A stretch of 64,000 nt of DNA from Henricia sp. BOLD:AAB3569 (lineage: Eukaryota > Echinodermata > Asteroidea > Spinulosida > Echinasteridae): NCBI GenBank assembly GCA_037783545.1, contig JBBELK010000635.1, positions 434,001 to 498,000 of the forward strand, given 5' to 3'. The position numbers were made by a program, and so were the translations under genes. Below are positions 11,501-20,300 of the stretch, piece after piece (the first letter of the stretch is position 1; each line of letters opens with the position of its first letter). Under the pieces are notes generated by a model. It was not told the DNA's origin. It worked only from the letters and a program-made list of their open reading frames with translations, and did no database searches.

Positions 11501-14500
11501 TACGGCTGTGGAGCGGATGTGGCAGGTCCCGCCAATGCGAGACAAAAATCTCGGAGTCTGATCCGCGGCCAATTTGGTCTCGAGAGCGTTTACACTCAGT
11601 TTATGATCCGGGGCTGATCCCGAGCTCGGTGTTCGACCCCGAACTCGGGATCAAGTGTAAACAGGGTGTCAGACAAAAAGTCTGGACAGACAACAGCCAA
11701 TCAGTAGACAGTCTGACCTTTGAGTGGCTACGTGATTGAACAAAATTATCAAACATCATCAGACTTGTCTGATAGTGTGGCAAAGTCTTCAGACAAAGTC
11801 AAACAACATCAATCAAAAAGTATGTTATGTCAAAAATCTCATAGTGTAGACAGGCCATTATTCACCCTATACCCACACATATGGCTAAACCCAATCCGGT
11901 CCTTACCCCCATTTCTTCCTCAGCTTTATCCAAAGTGACTTCTATATCATCTTCAATGGCAGCTTCTTCCTCCATTTCCTCCTCTGGGTAAACTGGTCTA
12001 AGGATAGATTCAGTACACAGAAATACAGAGCATACTGATAACACAACAAGGGTGAATCGTTTTACAACAAGGGTGAATCGTTTTACAACAAGGGTGAATC
12101 GTTTTACAACAAGGGTGAATCGTTTTACAACAAGGGTGAATCGTTTTACAACAAGGGTGAATCGTTTTACAACAAGGGTGAATCGTTTTACAACAAGGGT
12201 GAATCGTTTACGGCCAGTATGCCAGATGGGGCCCACTAGACCACTACTTCCAAATACTGAAAGCCACCCAGACCAAACTGGGTGGCTTTCAAGAACAGCA
12301 CTTTTTTTTCCCCATCAAAATCGTTGCTCAAAATTGCTATTTTTGGTAAAATCAAAATCTCTACACGTTCTACATACCTCCCTGGCCGTAATTTTCTCAA
12401 AACTTACGTACACACCTCCGTTTTTAACAATTTGACGATCGAATTCAACTTCATAAACTTCACCTCGTGCTGACTCGTGGAATCGTTATCTTCAGAGCAA
12501 TGGCGCTCGCCTCTGACAATTTCAAGCACCAGACTAGTTCCAGCACGTACCATTTTTGGACGAGGGGGGATTTGTTTTAGTCTGCCACTGTGTGGTCGGT
12601 GCATGAAGGATTCACGTCAAATGACTTTTCACTAGTAAAGTTGCCACGCGGGTCGCTTTGACAAAAAGCCGTTTGGTGGCAATTTGACGTGAATCCTTCA
12701 TTCACCGACCACACAGTGGCACACTAAAACAAATCCCCCCTCGTCCAAAAATGGTACGTGCTGGAACTGGTCTGGTGCTTGAAATTGTCAGAGGCGAGCG
12801 CCATTGCTCTGAATTAAGATAACGATTCCATGAGTCAGCACGAGGTGAAGTTTATGAAGTTGAATTCGATCGTCAAATTGATAAAAACGGAGGTGTGTAC
12901 GTAAGTTTTGAGAAAATTACGGCCAGAGAGGTATGTAGAACGTGTAGAGATTTTGATTTTACCAAAAATAGCAATTTCCTGTAAAATGACTTGTCTAAAG
13001 ATTCCATTTTGAGTGCTGTTCTTGAAAGCCACCCAGTTTGGTCTGGGTGGCTTTCAGTATTTGGAAGTAACTAGACCACTAGCTGATTCTCAACTAAAAA
13101 CATAACTAATGAATGCAGTTGATGACAATAGCTAAAACTGATTCAAACCCAAGACATTTATAAGGCACTTGAAATATTGAAAATTCACAACAAAATTAAC
13201 CCCTTAAAGGAGCGTGACCAGGGTTTCTGGAAAACAGTTTTCGATGTAACTTACCAATATTATCAAGTAACTCCCATACACACCTCCCATGTCCTAAAAA
13301 CCCGAAAACATTCGCAATTTCCAGTAAAAAATTGAACAAAACTATCGAGTCGGCTTTCAGCGGATAAACGTTGATACTGGAAAATTAGTTTACAAATAAT
13401 CGGTGGATTTTCGACGATATCCTCGAAAATATGCGGCCTAGAAGCGCGGGAGTTTCAGTTTCGTAATCAGAAAAATATAACGGATGTTATGATATAAAAA
13501 TCTCATGACCCATAAGGTAAGTCCCGGGGAGTTATGGGTAAAAAAAAGTGATCTGGTCACACTCCTTTAAGGGACACCCAAAGTTGTCAACATTGTCATG
13601 GTTCTACAGAACACCTCCCACCTCCCTACTCTTTGTAGAACCGTGAAAATGTTGACAACTTTGGACGGCCCCTTACCTTCCCCATTTAAAGTTGGTTTGT
13701 CGTAGCGCTTCATCTGCTAGTTTATCCAGCACGTATATGCAGTGTTCTCCACAGCCTGCCTTGAGTTTAGACGGAGGAAAATCCACTGCGGCTCCAATCC
13801 GTCGGACCTCGTCCAGAATGCTGGAGATAGTGGCGTTGGGGTCGTCAGACTAATGACATGAAAAAATGTGAAGTTGTGTCTTAATTTCATGAAAGCTGAA
13901 CTCCAACTCCTGACAAGCCGAGGTCGTTAAGTGGGGTGATGGGTCCCTTAGCGGAGGGGGGAGGGGGGCTTGCATGCTTGCAATGGAGATTGACAATATG
14001 GTGTTTGGGATAGATACGTACTTCTTGAGGCTGGTCAAACTGTTTTCCAGCTTGGTTGATAAGCCATGCAGACAGTGATGTGAACATGTAGAACTGCTCG
14101 CCTGGGTTGGTGGGCAGGGCAAAGTAATGCCTGTACAACGGATCCAAAAATAAAAGTTTAGATAGATAGATATCAAGGAAAACCTCACAAGTCTCTAGAA
14201 GTACTCACAAGTCGGACATTGGTTTTCAATAAAGTGTCGCTGAGGTTTCCCAAGTTACAACAGCATGCAAATTCCTCACAATTTGTGAAATTTTAAAGGC
14301 ACAGGCTCGTCAGCAATGCGTGCGCGCCAAATTCAAGCCATGAAATAGAAGCTCCATGCCTTTGCTATGCAGCTGCATATTTCGTGGCACAAATTTGGCG
14401 CGCGCTCATTGCTGACGAGCCTGTGCCTTTAAAGGGCCTTGGAAACCCAAATGTTTGAGCTGCAAATCACTTCTTTTGGGGAAACAAGCTGGTATTTTTG

Positions 14501-15534
14501 AATCCTGCATCTCTGGCTTGGGTCAAATCTTTTACGAGTCAAAAGATTTGAGGGAGTATACCACTGGGCCTCATAGCTCAGATGGTAGAGTATCTGCCCG
14601 ATGAGTCAGAGGTTTTAAGGAAAACCTGAGAGAGTATACTACTATGCTTCATATAGCTCAGCTAGTACAACATCTGCCCAGTGTGTTAGAGGTTTGGGGG
14701 AAACCTGAGGGTGTATACTGCTGTGCCTCATAGCTCAACTGGTAGAACATCTGCCTGATGTGTCGGAGGTCTTGCAGGGAAACCTGAGGGAGTATACCAC
14801 TAGGCCTCATAGCTCAGCTGGTAGAGCATATCCGCCTGGTGTCAGTATCTTGGGGAAAACCTGAGGGAGTATACCACTGTGCCTCATAGCTCAGCTGGTA
14901 GAGCATCTGCCTGGTGTCAGTATCTTGGAGGAAAACCTGAGGGAGTATACCACTGTGCCTCAGCTCAGCTGGTAGAGCATCTGCCTGGTGTGTCAGAGGT
15001 CTTGGGGAAAACCTGAGGGAGTATTATACCACTGGGCCTCATAGCTCAGCTGGTAGAGCATCTGCCTGGTGTGTCGGAGGTCTTGGGGAAACCTGATGAG
15101 GGAGTATACCACTGAGCCTCAGCTCAGCTGGTAGAGCATCTTCCCAGCGTGTCAGAGGTCTTGGGGGAAACCTGAGGAAATATACCACTGTCTCATAGCT
15201 CAGCTGGTAGAGCATCTGCCTGGTGTGTCAGAGGTCTTGGGGAAAACCTGAGGGAGTATACCACTGGGCCTCATAGCTCAGCTGGTAGAGCATATGCCGG
15301 GTGTCAGGTTTGCAGGTTTAAATATGACGAGGGCCATATGACGTTTCTTTCATCCTAACATATACTGTACCTGGATAGGGGCTTAAAAGCCAGATCCTTT
15401 AAAAATCTCTCTTCATAGTCCATTAACTTAAGCTTGTCCATCAAATCCTCCATAACGACAAAGTGTACGTAAAGCTTGCCAGGCCCCGCCTCTACTTCTC
15501 CCTCGGCACCGCCCCTTCTTGATTCCTCTGCCAT
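5592..15534 (-). CDS. IFT57: Intraflagellar transport protein 57 (IFT-B complex), nine exons, complete
   Basis: Exons on the minus strand: 15534-15371, 14130-14022, 13849-13677, 11997-11907, 10964-10893, 9858-9664, 7661-7530, 6525-6396, 5758-5592. All junctions are GT-AG and phases fit throughout, giving 410 aa, close to the ~429 aa of vertebrate IFT57. The N-terminal block (HYFALPTNPGEQFYMF, AWLINQAG) is the calponin-homology-like domain. An acidic linker (PEEEMEEEAAIEDD) follows, then the coiled coil with TDNKDWRTHVDQMHQHR and TERTRTLAEITEELDKVKQE. The last exon carries VRIGVVEHSLLQARLKDK. IFT57 binds IFT20 in the peripheral IFT-B complex and is needed for cilium assembly. The start ATG at 15,534 is preceded by an in-frame stop three codons before an upstream GTG (15,552). 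The gene is head-to-head with the RRM-TatD gene. Confidence 0.96.
6650..6720 (-). repeat. tRNA-like SINE head
   Basis: The minus strand reads AAGCTCAGCTGGTAGAAC (A-box like), then GTTTGACTCCCG (B-box like). The acceptor pairing is imperfect and the flank (ACTCCCATAGGGGAATATACC region) matches the 14.5-15.3 kb array, so it is scored as a SINE head or tRNA pseudogene rather than a functional tRNA. Confidence 0.55.
6720..7030. repeat. Short tandem repeat, ~60-bp units (CCACGACACACTCAACAATCC)
   Basis: Several imperfect copies of a unit with CATCATCCAATATGACATC and ACACTCAACAATCCAC. The same words reappear at 7,365-7,520 on the far side of the SINE at 7,045-7,340, so the SINE probably split one array. 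Intronic in IFT57. Confidence 0.65.
7045..7340 (-). mobile_element. tRNA-derived SINE, apparently full length
   Basis: On the minus strand: tRNA-like head with A box near 7,335-7,315 and B box GGGTTCGAATCCGG near 7,280-7,265, a body with GTGGGTTTTCCCCTGGGG, the tail block GGCATAAAGGGCCTTAGTTG, and a terminal (ACA)n run at 7,044-7,068. A 3' fragment of the same family sits at 42,060-42,125 with the same (ACA)n end. Confidence 0.8.
7694..8176. repeat. TA-targeted MITE (family B, TATAGGGCTTGGGAAT termini), copy 1
   Basis: Inverted ends TATAGGGCTTGGGAAT..ATTCCCAAGCCCTATA, ~480 bp, no transposase. Other copies: 29,996-30,456 (same orientation) and 51,712-52,178 (opposite). It starts 33 bp upstream of IFT57 exon 7 in the intron between exons 6 and 7. 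Confidence 0.88.
8505..8762. repeat. SINE-like repeat (single arm of the 2.1-2.6 kb foldback)
   Basis: Contains TCCATCCTTCGGAAGGGATG, AAAGCCGTTGGTCCAGTGTG and AAAGATCCCAGGGC, shared with both arms of the foldback at 2,139-2,600. Intronic in IFT57. Confidence 0.6.
9288..9634. repeat. TTAA-targeted MITE (family D), diverged copy
   Basis: TTAAAGGAGCCTGACCCGATC..GAGCACGCTCCTTTAA, ~347 bp. Related to 13,204-13,570 and 50,062-50,427. A truncated piece lies at 24,765-24,870. It ends 30 bp from the donor side of IFT57 exon 6. Confidence 0.75.
9905..10170. repeat. SINE-like repeat
   Basis: Contains GTCGTGGGTTCG, CATGTGCCCTTGGGCAAGGC and a tRNA-like head region. The 'CCTTGGGCAAGGCAC' block is shared with the 2.1-2.6 kb, 8.5 kb and 24.9 kb repeats. 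Non-coding; intronic in IFT57. Confidence 0.55.
10451..10828. repeat. TTAA-type MITE (family E) with TTCGCCC minisatellite core, 5'-truncated
   Basis: Right end ..GGTTTACCAATCATGAATGCTATCTTTAA. The core is a run of degenerate CACTTCGCCCAAATGC units, then an inverted unit. Complete relatives lie at 21,064-21,522 and 26,107-26,552. Intronic in IFT57. Confidence 0.8.
11100..11860. repeat. Two nested inverted-repeat elements
   Basis: The outer pair (CTATACTATCGG../..ATAGTGTAGACAGGCC) is built of TGTCTGAC/GTCAGACA words at 11,155-11,265 and 11,665-11,790. The inner pair is GTTTACACTGGTCCCGAAC (11,268-11,300) and its complement ending at 11,664. Intronic in IFT57. Confidence 0.65.
12042..12211. 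repeat. 21-bp minisatellite, eight copies
   Basis: Unit CAAGGGTGAATCGTTTTACA(A), almost identical in all eight copies, starting ~45 bp from the acceptor of IFT57 exon 4. The 21-bp period makes spurious open frames on both strands. Confidence 0.9.
12234..13075. repeat. Foldback element, ~370-bp arms
   Basis: The arms begin CTAGACCACT and contain the small palindrome GAAAGCCACCCAGACC. They meet near 12,610-12,690. Arm identity is high, which suggests a fairly recent insertion. It lies in the IFT57 intron between exons 3 and 4. Confidence 0.8.
13204..13570. repeat. TTAA-targeted MITE (family D), copy 2
   Basis: TTAAAGGAGCGTGACCAG..CTGGTCACACTCCTTTAA, 367 bp. Nearly identical in reverse orientation to 50,062-50,427. 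It is followed at 13,578-13,668 by a separate palindrome (CCAAAGTTGTCAACATTG..) next to IFT57 exon 3. Confidence 0.85.
14293..14432. repeat. TTAA palindromic MITE (family A), copy 2
   Basis: Complete element, TTAAAGGCACAGGCTCG..CGAGCCTGTGCCTTTAA, with TTAA at both ends. Intron 1 of IFT57. Confidence 0.85.
14546..15330. repeat. Tandem array of a tRNA-like 80-bp unit, ten copies
   Basis: Ten copies of GCCTCATAGCTCAGCTGG.. (A-box/D-arm sequence of a tRNA), then CATCTGCCTGGTGTGTCAGAG and a linker (GGGGAAAACCTGAGGGAGTATACCACT). Starts fall near 14,567, 14,647, 14,726, 14,806, 14,880, 14,957, 15,037, 15,117, 15,189 and 15,269. No unit keeps a T-arm/B box, so these are not tRNA genes. It ends ~40 bp from the 3' border of IFT57 exon 1. 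Confidence 0.85.
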
Positions 15535-15714
15535 GCTCAAACGTTCTGGCACTTAGTCTTGTTTTCAATAAATCCAATTAAAAGTGTACACGTAGTTGAT
15601 GCTATTCTGTATTAATGCACGATCGGTATGCTTGTTGCTCCTGACAAAGACCACACCAACTACATGTTGATTTTGAAGGTGAATCTACCACCATCTGCAG
15701 CAAAGAAAGTTACA

Positions 15715-15872
15715 ATAAGTGAGTATATTTGTCACTTCTTAGTTGCCTCGGCCGGCAGTGGCTCTACACTTAAAATAACTCAACCGTATCCCTGTGCTTT
15801 TGCAATGGACATAGCCGACGGCTCAATGTTTATCCAATTACCATGGCAACACACGTCACACTTTGGCTATTC
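15715..15872. repeat. X-box-bearing palindromic MITE (family F), diverged copy
   Basis: Aligns along its length with 31,824-31,993 (shared ACTCAACCGT, CTGTGCTTTTGCAATGG, CCATGGCAAC..CGTCACACTT..GGCTAT). Its right arm keeps the X-box-like GTTGCCATGGTAAT (minus strand, 15,850-15,837). Confidence 0.7.
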
Positions 15873-15876
15873 AGTA

Positions 15877-15890
15877 GTAACCATGGTAAC
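15877..15890. promoter_or_regulatory. RFX X-box candidate upstream of IFT57
   Basis: GTAACCATGGTAAC fits the X-box consensus GTNRCC-N(0-3)-RGYAAC at every position and is palindromic. It sits 343 bp upstream of the IFT57 start. X-boxes bound by RFX factors are the classic control element of ciliary genes. A second near-consensus site lies 27 bp away inside the adjoining MITE. Function is inferred. Confidence 0.55.
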
Positions 15891-15983
15891 CCTAGCCTAC
15901 CACCAACTTGAGTATATTTTTGAAGTAGGTAGGCCTATTTTGAATATGTTTCTTTTCAAAATTTTCTTTTACATGCACACTTA

Positions 15984-16273
15984 TGCACCTATCAATTGTT
16001 TCCACCACCCCTCCCCCCCCCCCCCCCACCCCCCCGGGCTACCCCACCTAAGAGGTGGGGATTGTCACTTTTTGCGTGACAAAATCCCCACCCCTGGGGC
16101 AACATTTAGGCGACAAAAATCCCCACCCTCGGGTGCAAAACATGCGCAAAAATGCACAGATAATAGGCCAAATGCCCCACCCTGGGGCATGAAAAATGTG
16201 ACCAAACCCCCACCTAGTGGGTGGGGTAGCGCGGGGGGAGGGGAGGGGTGGGGGAAACAATTGATAGGTGCAT
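15984..16273. repeat. MITE with poly-C/G arms (family G), copy 1
   Basis: Inverted ends TGCACCTATCAATTGTTTCC..GGAAACAATTGATAGGTGCA. The arms contain long C/G runs, and the core has repeated CCCCACCC..GGGGCAT blocks. Second copy: 47,728-47,979. Confidence 0.85.
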
Positions 16274-16601
16274 TAGTACCATGTTCACTGTAGTGTACTG
16301 TCGGGGGAATGGCAGAAAGCTACCAGATTGTTTGTTACTAGACAAGCTGGTGCTGGGCGAGACCCTGTTCCCGGGTCTAGTGCTGGGCAATGCCAATGAA
16401 TCATTGAATGGCATGCACCACATAGCAACAAAACTTTATAAACTGCAAGTTAAGTGAAGAATAGACTGCCGAAGTCTGAGACTAAGTGATTACGTCTCTT
16501 TTTTGGTCTCTTTTTTGTTTAGTTATAGTTGCCTACTCTAGGCAATTGCTCTACAAATCACTAAACCATGTGGCTGTGCTTTTGCTGTCTATCTGTCTAT
16601 A

Positions 16602-16738
16602 GACCCTTTGCATGGCGGCCATGACAGGGGGCAGTCACATTGACACCGTGTGTCATGCATGAGTAGGTACTTTGTGGTTCTATTGTTACTTCATTTAAAT
16701 GAGAAAACCTGCCCCCTGTCGTCATGGCCGCCGGTGCA
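16602..16738. repeat. Palindromic MITE (family H, GGCGGCCATGACAGGGGGCAG arms)
   Basis: Arms GGCGGCCATGACAGGGGGCA and complement, with ATTTAAATG at the centre. Related copies: 33,935-34,062, 54,805-54,932 and 60,806-60,905. Confidence 0.8.
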
Positions 16739-17339
16739 GAAGCTCTATTTGGGGCGCCAGCCAAATATGCAAATGTTACACGCAAAAAAACGCGGCGTAT
16801 ACTTCCGGAACAGCAATCTGCGCAAACCGATGCTGCGCACGGGAAAAAAAATCGAAACATGCGAAATGCCGCACTCACTTATTTTTATAAAAAATTGCAT
16901 TTTACCATCGAAATTCATTTGAGTTGAATAAAAAATGGGTAAACGGCGACAGACACAATGCAGTAAACATATAACCAAAATATATTACACAGATTCTCCC
17001 CGAACAACCTAATTTTTGGCAAAAAATAGTCAGCGTTTTTACCGTCGCCAAGGACACGACAAAACTATTTCGTCTTCATAACTGCTTCTTGTTTATTACA
17101 ATGCAATGTGAACGGGAGACTTGTTATGGTACCAGACTATCATTGCGGTTTTCAACCTCGATCTTATGGTGCAAATTGATTATCGTGTATTATTGAGTTT
17201 TTCATCTGGGAAGATTGTCAATTAGGTCATAGGTCAAGGTTATTGAGAACGAACACGCGCACGGAAAGCAAGCTGCATTTCCCGAAAACGCCGAAAAAAA
17301 TACCGTTGAAAAGTAATTTTAAAGACCACCATCATCATC

Positions 17340-20300
17340 ATGGCTGATAAAACAGAAAACGGTGATGTTACTGAATCTAATGCTGAATCGAAGCCGGAAG
17401 TCATGGAAGTTGGTGGTGATTCAGAGGCTGTCGACATAAGTAACCGAAAAATTTATATGGGTAAGTCGGTCGCCGTGTGTGCGCAGCTCAGGAAATGTGC
17501 AGAGCATGCAGTGCCGCGCCAGTGGAAGGCGTGCATGCAGGGTGCGCCATTTGTTCGCGTGCTTAACGTGCTAACTACAATGTATGCTCGCATGAGTGCA
17601 CATCGCATCTGTTCCATAGGTTTTATACAGTACAATTGATTCAATAACCTGGCTGAGGCGTGGCACAGTTTTAAACATAGAGCAAGAATTTTCTGGAGCA
17701 GTTACTTAAAACTTCCTCCATGCTTAAAATGAGTTACTTTTTATTCATGTCCTTAAATTATTTAGGAAAGAATCCCGTACTCGGACATCACTATTTTTTC
17801 CTTAAAATGACTTCTTTTTTTTTTATTTAGTTATAAAGCATCAATAATTGCAAATCTAATGGGAAAAAGAAAAAACATTCGGAGGGGGAAAAATTTTACT
17901 AGGACAAACTTTCTGAAAAATTCTTCTGAGTTGTCCTAAAGGTTTAGTGCAGGAGGGCTTATGTGACGTCCGACTTATTTATTGACGTCCAAAATTTATT
18001 AGATTTGAATCATGTAAAAATATACAGTAAATTAACCTTAAATTCCCAAAGGCCGACAGAATGAATAAGCCGGTTTACCATCCACCGCCCGCATGCTGTT
18101 GTGGGCCCCGCCCAAAAAAAAATCATTATTTACAACAACAAAAAATCATTATTTGGAAAAATACTACCTCACTGAAAAAAGATAGACAAAGCAAGGCGTG
18201 TAGGGTAAGTGCGGGTATATTCGACAACGAGGTGAATTCGACCAGCCTTAATTTAAAATGTACTCAATATCAAACAGTATTTTTTTCGTATACAGGAATT
18301 TTATCATTTATTTATCTCAGAAATACAACATTTGCGACAGAAGTGTAAGTGAAAAGTATATTTTAGAATTTGATGATCTGTTGATTCCAGGAGGTAATTT
18401 CCTTCAAATCTTTGTTCAATGTATACGAAATAAATACCCAAACAACTATGCTAAAATCATAATTATCCTACAGACTGTCTTGTTTAAGTCACACCATCAA
18501 TGGCGATTTAGGTACTGACCCAATATAGCTCAAGCAATAAAAATAAAATGAGTTTGAAACATGAAATGAAGAAGCGTCAGGATTTAATGTAATCGCCTTA
18601 TGGGATCAGTTTGGACGTCCTTTGGATGGAATGGTGATTTTTAATGAACCCTTGGTCATTTTGCATGCTGCTCATTTGACCAGTAAGAAATTGCCGGTCT
18701 AAAAAGCTGTCTTGTGTTTAAACAATGGGTAGTCGAAAAACACATCACTATTTCACTTCAGTGCTTGGATATTGCTTTGCTGAAACATGTGTGTTTTTTT
18801 GTAGTATCGAATGTGTTGTAACTAACTGTCTTTCATCCCAGTAAACTTCATCCTCTTGCAACAGTGCCCCTTTAAAGCACTCCCTAACTCCTGCGTACAG
18901 TGGCCCTGTTGAAAAAGGCCCCATTTGGCGGTGGGACTAGCGACAGAAATCTTGTCGCCTCTGCTGGACCAATCAGGACGCTTGCAGTGCATTATGCAGC
19001 ACGATTGCATGCATTTAAATGTAACGCGCGCATATTGTAAACACCGTGCACGCATGTGATACAATACTCGGTAATGCTGGCCGTTGTCCGCGTCGGCGAT
19101 TGGCTGCTATTTAAAGAATACTGGGGAATCCGTTCCATTACATTCGTCAGCATGCATCCCTGTTATTAATTTGAAAAACTGCGAAGTAAATAAAGTTCGT
19201 CGTTTGAAAGTTTGGTAGGAATGGGACAGTCATAAGGAACGGAACCCAATACAATTTCTGGAAAGTATAGAAATTGTTTCTTTTCGGCATAACATGACCG
19301 AATTGATTAAATTACATTAAAATGACTCGGGCGTGAGTTGGCTCAAGACAACAGCCGGCTCGCTCCACAGATTTGCGTGTATTTCCTCAGGGTATTGTCA
19401 CGTCGCTCTGCAGAGTGGAAATTCCCTGAGATCTCAGGATGAGTAAACTTATGCATATATATCTAATAAAGTTAAATAAACAAATACATAAACAATATAT
19501 TTTGTCACTGTAGGAACAGGACAATCGGACGTCACGTGACCACATTCGTGTGACTAACTTATGTTCGGTTTTTTGTCTGTCGCCTGAGGTGTATGATTTT
19601 CAAACATCCATATCTGGGATGTTTTAATTTTGTTTAAATATGAGTTAGTCGTACATTGTACACAATAAAACTATTTATAGCCTGATACCCAAAATCTTGG
19701 AATCGTCGATGCTGCTCAAGAGGAAAAAAATGGAGTAAAAATGAGACCACAACAAACTGTTCAATTCCTATCTTCAAGGGCAAAAGTAGCATTGCACAGA
19801 CACGCCAAATTTCGAGCATGCTCAAAATTCTGCGATTGCGTTGCGACGGACACGTACACAAAATCGTGACCACATCACCATCGGAACGCATCGCGAAACC
19901 TGTACACCTTGTGATCGCTATCATGCCCTATCGTGATCGGATCACGGACGAAACACAAGGTGTACAGCCAGACGCGAACATTTGCAAGGTTAGCCAACAG
20001 CTGGTACCCGGCTTTCGATAGACTACTGCACCAAAAAACGGTCACCAGTGACAACGGTCACGTTGGCAACGGTCGTGTACATGTAATGTAAGTGGAAATA
20101 ATCGATCTCCCACTAGATTTTATTTCAGTAATTTCCTATTTTCTAGAGTTCACATTGAAATAAAACAATCAAAAGGAATACATGTAGTTGTTGATACATA
20201 TTCAGCAATTTGCATTAAGTGATGGCGTGATATTGTGTGGATATGGATTGATTTTTTTCTAATGATTTTAGAAACGACGCTGATGCAGGCGCCGAAAAGA

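Larger units (their letters stand above)
15535..17339. other. Divergent intergenic region between IFT57 and the RRM-TatD gene
   Basis: About 1.8 kb shared by the two head-to-head genes. It contains an X-box MITE (15,715-15,872) with a further X-box at 15,877-15,890, the poly-C MITE (15,984-16,273), a partial X-box MITE relative (16,463-16,606) and a palindromic MITE (16,602-16,738). The last ~600 bp before the RRM-TatD start shows no repeat by eye and probably holds its promoter. Confidence 0.6.

Noticed and set aside
12042..12211. CRISPR-like direct repeats
   Set aside because: The 21-bp units are contiguous with no unique spacers and lie in an intron of an animal gene: a minisatellite.
12052..12435. 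Open frames encoding repeated NRFTTRV / KRFTLVV on both strands
   Set aside because: Produced by the 21-bp period of the minisatellite; no start context, no homology.
14567..15330. Cluster of tRNA genes
   Set aside because: Units keep only D-arm and partial anticodon-arm sequence; no T arm or closing acceptor stem.
15628..16293. 221-codon open frame
   Set aside because: Runs through two MITEs including a poly-C run; no domain, no conservation expected.
16248..16457. 69-codon frame (GNGRKLPDCLLLDKLVLGET)
   Set aside because: Begins inside the poly-C MITE; no homology recognised on either strand.
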